In this document: in pieces, positions 59,141-64,000 of the stretch
Layout: every line of letters begins with the position of its first letter
How positions within the stretch are numbered: position 1 is the stretch's first letter
From: Ailanthus altissimus
Lineage: Eukaryota > Streptophyta > Magnoliopsida > Sapindales > Simaroubaceae
Assembly: GCA_946807835.1 (NCBI GenBank)
Contig: OX327694.1
Span: 8,568,001 to 8,632,000 of the forward strand
Direction of reading: 5' to 3'
Length of the DNA: 64,000 bases
Notes under the pieces: generated by a model
What the model saw: only the letters and a program-made list of their open reading frames with translations
Databases searched by the model: none
Told to the model about the DNA's origin: nothing
Translations under genes and position numbers: made by a program

Positions 59141-59383
59141 TCATTTTGCTCTTCGTTTTTTTGAAAAAGAGCTTTTACCTAAGCCAGGCATGTAGGAAAT
59201 TAATGAGTCTGAAAATTCACCTGTCAATCTAACTTTGGCTTCAATTAACCAACGTAAATCAACAGGTATATTCATAATCATTAATAACCTTAATCTTTCA
59301 CATCTTACTTGGTAAATTTTCTTCAAGGAATTTTGAGGCAATGAGGGAAAACGCTTTTTCAAATCTTTTAGAATGTCATCCAT
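59141..59383 (-). CDS. Small basic ORF of unknown function in Athila-like element 2
   Basis: An 80-codon frame starting MDDILKDLKKRFPSLP and ending in a basic tail (KSSFSKKRRAK) that could act as a nuclear localisation signal. It begins right after a pyrimidine-rich leader (59384-59450 on the minus strand), which looks like a splice acceptor or leader for a downstream ORF. I recognise no family. It may form one broken ORF with 58835-59080, since the two are only 60 bp apart. Confidence 0.4.
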   Translation of the reverse strand: MDDILKDLKKRFPSLPQNSLKKIYQVRCERLRLLMIMNIPVDLRWLIEAKVRLTGEFSDSLISYMPGLGKSSFSKKRRAK

Positions 59384-59552
59384 TTTTTTTTTTTAGAAAA
59401 AGGGAAAGAAGAGAAGATATCAGTAATTATGGGAAACTGACAAAACCGATTTGAAATATCACGGAGTACCGTTATCCGCCGCTTAACCGGGGTGCAAAAC
59501 AAAACTTTAACAAAACTACTAAATTAACCTGCAAGTAAAAAAAAAATGTTAG

Positions 59553-59603
59553 AAGAAGAATAAATATATATAAATATGTAAATATATATAAATATGTAAA
59601 TAT
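59553..59603. repeat. 18-bp AT tandem repeat
   Basis: Unit aaatatatataaatatgt, about 2.5 copies, just after the pol stop on the minus strand. Confidence 0.7.
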
Positions 59604-59615
59604 ATAAAACAAAGA

Positions 59616-60137
59616 TTAATTGGTCTCATAACAAGGATACGACAGGAACGTAAATTCTTTATGAAAAGCTTGGTTTTCTAGAAACGGCTTGAGTCTTTGC
59701 CCATTTACCTTAAACACATTCCCATTTCTAGGATTTTCAATGTCAATTGTTCCATAAGGGTACACATGTTTCACAATAAAAGGGCCACTCCATCTTGATC
59801 TTAATTTTTCAGGGAATATGTGAAGTCGAGAATTATAAAGCAAAACCTTCTGACCAGTGTCAAATGTTTTTCTCTGAATTTTTTTATCATGAAAGGCTTT
59901 AATTTTAGCTTTATGAATTTTTGAATTCTCATATGCATCATTTCTCAATTCTTCAAGTTCATTTATTTGTAATTTACGTATGTGTCCAGCAGAATCAAGA
60001 TTTTCATTGAAAGTTTTAATAGCCCAGTAGGGTTTATGCTCAAGTTCCACAGGTAAGTGACAAGGTTTTTCATAAACTATCCTATAGGGAGACATACCCA
60101 ATTTTAAAAGCAGTTCTATAAGCCCGCAGTGCATCAA
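59616..60137 (-). pseudogene. Integrase C-terminal part, separated by a frameshift
   Basis: The frame continues the integrase with [20 protein letters not shown], a helical region ([20 protein letters not shown]) and the C-terminal SH3-like segment ([27 protein letters not shown]). It overlaps the long upstream frame, which reaches RAYRTAFK and then leaves the proper frame near 60090-60110. The shift is a small deletion relative to other Athila pol genes. The natural pol stop is at 59616. Confidence 0.85.
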
Positions 60138-63100
60138 TTAGTCTTAAAGACCAATCTTTGCGATTTGGGTTTACAGTTTTTTCTAAAATTTGTTTTATCT
60201 CCCTATTTGCTAATTCAACTTGTCCACTTATCTGAGGATGATAAGGGGTGGCAACTTTATGAGTAATACCATATTTTTTCACTAATGTTTCAAATGGTCT
60301 ATTACAAAAATGCTTACCCCCATCACTTATAATGGCTCGAGGGATTCCAAATCGACTTAAGATATTTTCTTTCAAAAATTTCATGATTATTTTATGGTCA
60401 TTATGTCGACATGGAATAGCCTCAATCCACTTTGAGACATAATCTACTGCAACTAAGATATACGTAAATCCAAATGATAACGGAAATGGTCCCATAAAAT
60501 CTATCCCCCAACAATCAAAGATTTCAATAACAAGAATGGGGTTCAAAGGCATCATGTTTCGTTTTGAAATTGATCCCAACTTTTGATAATTTTCACAAGT
60601 TATACAAAATGCATGTGTATCTTTAAATAAAGTGGGCCAATAAAATCCACACTGCAAGATTTTTACAGCTGTTTTCTTTGATGAGAAATATCCCTCACAT
60701 GCTTCAGAATGACAAAATTCAATAACTTTATTTACCTCATTGTCGGGTATGCATCTTCGAAATATTTGATCACGACAATATTTAAAGAGATAAGGATCAT
60801 CCCAATAAAACTTTCTCACCTCCGTTAAAAATTTTCTTTTGTCTTGAGCATTCCATTGAGGTGGCATTTCTCCTGTTACAAGAAAATTAACAATATTAGC
60901 ATACCAGGGCATTGTAACAGTAGAAAATAAAAATTCATCGGGAAAAGAATCATTAATAGGTGTTATTTCTGTTGATGAATCTAGTGTGAGTCTTGATAAG
61001 TGATCTGCAACAACATTCTCAGCTCCCTTCTTATCCTTGATAGTGATAATAAATTCTTGTAGCAATAGAATCCATCGAATTAGCCTTGGTTTTGCATCCT
61101 GTTTTGACATTAAGTACCTTACAGCAGCATGGTCAGTAAATACAATAGTTGAAGAACCAATTAAGTAAGAACGAAATTTGTCTAATGCAAATATTACAGC
61201 AAGTAATTCTTTTTCAATTGTTGTGTAATTCATTTGTGCACTGTTTAAAGTTCTACTTGCGTAATAAATTACATAGGATTTACCTTTCTTTCTTTGTCCT
61301 AATACAGCACCAACAGCATAGTCACTAGCATCACACATGAGCTCAAAAGGTAAAGACCAGTCAGAAGATTGTATGATAGGAGCAGATGTTAAGAGGCCAA
61401 TTAATTTTTCAAACGAATTTTGATACTCTTGAGTCCACTTAAATGATACATCTTTTACTAAGAGGTTACAAAGAGGTTTAGATATAGCACTAAAGTTTTT
61501 TATGAACCTCTTATAGAATCCAGCATGTCCTAAAAAGGATCGGACTTCTCTGACTATTTTTTGTGGAGGCAAATGTGTAATGAGTTCGACTTTTGCCTTA
61601 TCCACTTCAATTCCTTTAGAAGATACTATATGTCCCAAAACAATTCCAGAAGTAACCATGTAATGACATTTTTCCCAGTTCAATGCAAGACTCTTTTCTT
61701 CACATCTTTTTAAGACATTTTCTAAGTTTTTAAGACAATTATCAAAAGAATTTCCAAACACAGTTAAATAATCCATGAAAACTTCTAAATAATGCTCAAT
61801 CATGTCACTAAAAATGCTTAACATACATCTCTGAAATGTTGCTGGGGCATTACAAAGTCCAAAGGGCATTCTTCTAAAAGCAAAGGTTCCAAAAGGACAT
61901 GTGAATGTAGTCTTTTCTTGGTCCTCTAGTGCTATAGGAATTTGATAATAGCCAGAGTAACCATCTAGAAAGCAATAGTAGGGATGTCCTGCTACTCTTT
62001 CTATAATCTGATCAAGGAATGGTAAAGGAAAATGGTCTTTTCTAGTGGCCAAGTTCAATTTTCTATAATCTATGCACATCCTCCAACTAGATGAGACTCG
62101 AGTTGGTATTAACTCACCTTTTTCATTTTCAATGACTGTGATTCCAGATTTTTTTGGTACTACCTGAGTAGGACTTACCCACTTACTATCTGAGATCGGA
62201 TAGATGATTCCTACTTCAAGTAATTTGAGAACTTCAGCTCTCACTGCCTCTTTCATATGTGGATTTAATCTCCTTTGAGGTTGTTGGGAAGTTTTGGCAT
62301 TATCCTCTAGGTGTATTCTATGTGTGCAAATCAAAGGATTAATACCATTTATGTCTTTTAAAGTCCACCCAATTGTATTTTTATGCATTTTCAATAATTC
62401 AATCAACTTATCTTCTTGTTCACTTGTGAGTGTAGAAGCGATTACCACCAGGTAAGTTTGTTTCTCTCCAAGAAATGCATATTTCAATCCTTCAGGCAGA
62501 GGTTTTAACTCCAACTTTGAAATTTCGTTCTTTTTATCCTCATTTTCTCCCAATTCTTCAAACTTTAGTTTCCATCTTTTATTTTCAATCACCTGTGCAC
62601 AGTCAAGTAAAGAACATATGTCAGAGATTTCAGGATCTAATTGTATATTTGACTCAAATGAATTTATTAAACACATTTCTAAGGGATCGGTAGAACTCCC
62701 TTTTTGAATATAATCCTCCACAATCGTTTCAATCATGTCACCTTCTTCACTTTCATCCTCCTCTTCATATGGTTGCTTACACATATTAAAAACATTGAGT
62801 TTAAGTGTCATGTTTCCAAATGAAAGCTTCATTACTCCATTCCTGCAATTAATCAAAGCGTTAGAAGTTGCTAAAAATGGATGACCTAAAATAACAGGTA
62901 TCGGATTACATCCTTTGACAGATTCTGTGTCCAAGACGATAAAATCCACAGGATATATGAATTTATCAACTTGAACTAAGACATCCTCCACTGTCCCTCT
63001 TGGTACTTTTATTGATCTATCAGCAAGTAAAAGAGTTACAGATGTTGATTTTAACTCCCCGAGATTGAGCTGCTGATAAACTGAATACGGCAATAAATTC

Positions 63101-63768
63101 ACACTAGCACCAAGATCAACTAAGGCTTGTTCAATTTTATGACTTCCAATAATACATGAAATTGTAGGACAACCAGGGTCTTTATATTTCAAAGAATTAT
63201 TGTTCTGAAGAATGGCACTTACTTGTTCAGCTAAAAATGCTTTCTTTTTCACATTCAGTTTTCTTTTTACTGTGCATAAGTCTTTCAAAAATTTTGCATA
63301 AGATGGAACCTGTTTAATAGCATCCAGTAAAGGAATATTAACTTTTACCTGTTTGAAGATTTCAAAAATTTCAAGATTGTGATTCATCTTCTTAGTATTA
63401 CGTAATGCATAAGGAAATGGGGGTGGAGGTGAGGGTTTAGTGTTTTCTTCATTAAGTGTAGGTTCAACACTTTCCTTACCCTTAGAGATTGATCCATCGC
63501 TCTCATGAGGTTCAGGAATTTCTTTTTCAACAATTTTACCACTCCGAAAAGTGATAACTGCTTTAACTTGATCCATGTGTTGGCTTCCTGAACTACATGC
63601 ATTTGAGTTATGTTGTCCTTTGGGGTTTGGCTGTGGTTGAGAAGGAAATTTTCCTTTCTCATGAATGTTCAGTGCAGATGCAAATTTAGCAAGAGTATCT
63701 TTCAAATCAGTAAATGTTTGAGCATTTTGAGAATTAACAGACTCTTGTTTTTCAATGAATGTATGCAA
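60082..63768 (-). pseudogene. Athila-type gag-pol polyprotein, long frame with lost key residues
   Basis: A 1228-codon frame. It covers the gag C-terminus (1-130), protease (DLGAS at 218-222), RT (about 530-720), RNase H (about 805-925; D813, E854, D879) and integrase (about 1010-1228). The integrase core is D1090, D1149, E1185, giving the D-35-E spacing. However, the RT catalytic FMDD motif reads FMDY (664-667), losing the second aspartate. In the integrase zinc finger H1020 and C1058 remain, but the second His and second Cys positions are Tyr (1027 and 1061). The frame then shifts out of the C-terminal part. The first Met is not the true start: upstream minus-strand sequence (to 64000) continues gag-like coding with stops. 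This copy is probably inactive despite its long frame. Confidence 0.9.
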
Positions 63769-64000
63769 GGTTTCTTCAAGATTTTTCCTAGGAGGTAGGA
63801 CATATGGTGCATAACCTTAATGATTTTGAAAGTTTTGGTGTAATTGGAAAGGTGGTTGCGAAGCCTGTGCTTGAGTGTCATTCCTCCAACTAAAATTCGG
63901 GTGATTTCGCCATCCAGGATTATAGTTTTATGAATATGGGTTATTGTTTGACCGTTTGAACGTGTTTAAAACATTGGCTTGTTCATGGATACATTCTCTA
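63769..64000 (-). pseudogene. Gag C-terminal part of Athila-like element 2, cut by window end
   Basis: Translated in the same frame as the long pol frame, with two stops: HEQANVLN, YNPGWRNHPNFSW, QASQPPFQ and [16 protein letters not shown]. This is the usual linker between Athila capsid and protease. The rest of gag lies outside the window. Confidence 0.8.

Larger units (their letters stand above)
54974..64000 (-). mobile_element. Athila-like Ty3/gypsy element carrying a LOG copy (partial)
   Basis: Read on the minus strand from the window edge: gag end (64000-63770), protease, RT, RNase H, integrase (63768-59616), two small ORFs (59383-58835) and a LOG-like gene copy (58477-57824). These are followed by a noncoding region, PPT (56405-56415) and 3' LTR (56404-54974). 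The 5' LTR, PBS and most of gag lie beyond the window. The pol sequence (for example [17 protein letters not shown] and [14 protein letters not shown]) is that of the Athila lineage, and no chromodomain is present. It is related to the element at 19585-25769 by LTR and 3'-region layout. This copy is not fully intact. Confidence 0.85.

Noticed and set aside
44803..64000. Possible integrated plant virus (pararetrovirus)
   Set aside because: All reverse transcriptases here are accompanied by LINE, copia or Athila-type features (LTRs, integrase, RNase H order); no movement or coat protein motif is seen.

Overview
The window is nuclear DNA from a flowering plant, most likely a eudicot. It is AT-rich, its genes are spliced with GT-AG introns, it carries plant-type Ty1/copia, Ty3/gypsy (Athila-like), L1-type LINE and Mutator-like (MULE) sequences, and its host genes belong to plant families. 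I cannot name the species. It is gene-poor: only three host genes look intact, and most of the rest is layered, decayed transposable-element sequence.

Host genes. Two type-1 non-specific lipid-transfer protein genes lie about 10 kb apart on the + strand (4144-4601 and 14222-14679). Both have eight cysteines, one intron in the same place near the C-terminus, and related 3' flanks, so they are an old duplicate pair. A complete five-exon clade-F-like protein phosphatase 2C gene lies at 39574-42406 (+). An intronless copy of a LOG-family (cytokinin-activating phosphoribohydrolase) gene at 57824-58477 (-) has four in-frame stops and sits inside an Athila-type retrotransposon. It looks like a host gene carried by the element.

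Layout. 1-3.4 kb: a small LTR element (TRIM-like, 1169-3400) enclosing a truncated gypsy element with LTR, PBS and gag. 4.1-4.6 kb: LTP gene 1. 6.0-13.5 kb: a decayed minus-strand copia element, split in its reverse transcriptase by a 2.1 kb solo LTR (6757-8871). 14.2-14.7 kb: LTP gene 2. 18.2-19.2 kb: probable LTR remnant. 19.6-25.8 kb: a minus-strand Athila-like element with both LTRs, PBS, PPT and gag but no pol. 26.6-30.4 kb: a minus-strand MULE transposase pseudogene split by a solo Athila-family LTR. 32.9-38.0 kb: a second, divergently oriented MULE pseudogene split by a 2.7 kb solo LTR with a perfect target duplication. 39.6-42.4 kb: PP2C. 44.75-53.5 kb: a plus-strand copia element whose 5' LTR holds an L1-type LINE and whose RT region holds a fragment of the same LTR family seen at 6757-8871. 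53.57-53.66 kb: a tRNA-like retrosequence with a long target duplication. 54.1-54.9 kb: an 805-bp foldback element. 54.97 kb to the window end: a minus-strand Athila-like element with 3' LTR, PPT, a long noncoding 3' region, the LOG copy, two small ORFs in the place of an env-like gene, and a long gag-pol frame whose RT and integrase have lost key residues.

The genes form no common pathway. The most notable point is the LOG copy inside the retrotransposon. The nested insertions also give a relative order of events: copia and MULE first, then LINE and solo LTRs inside them. All family calls come from translating and comparing by eye; no database search was run.
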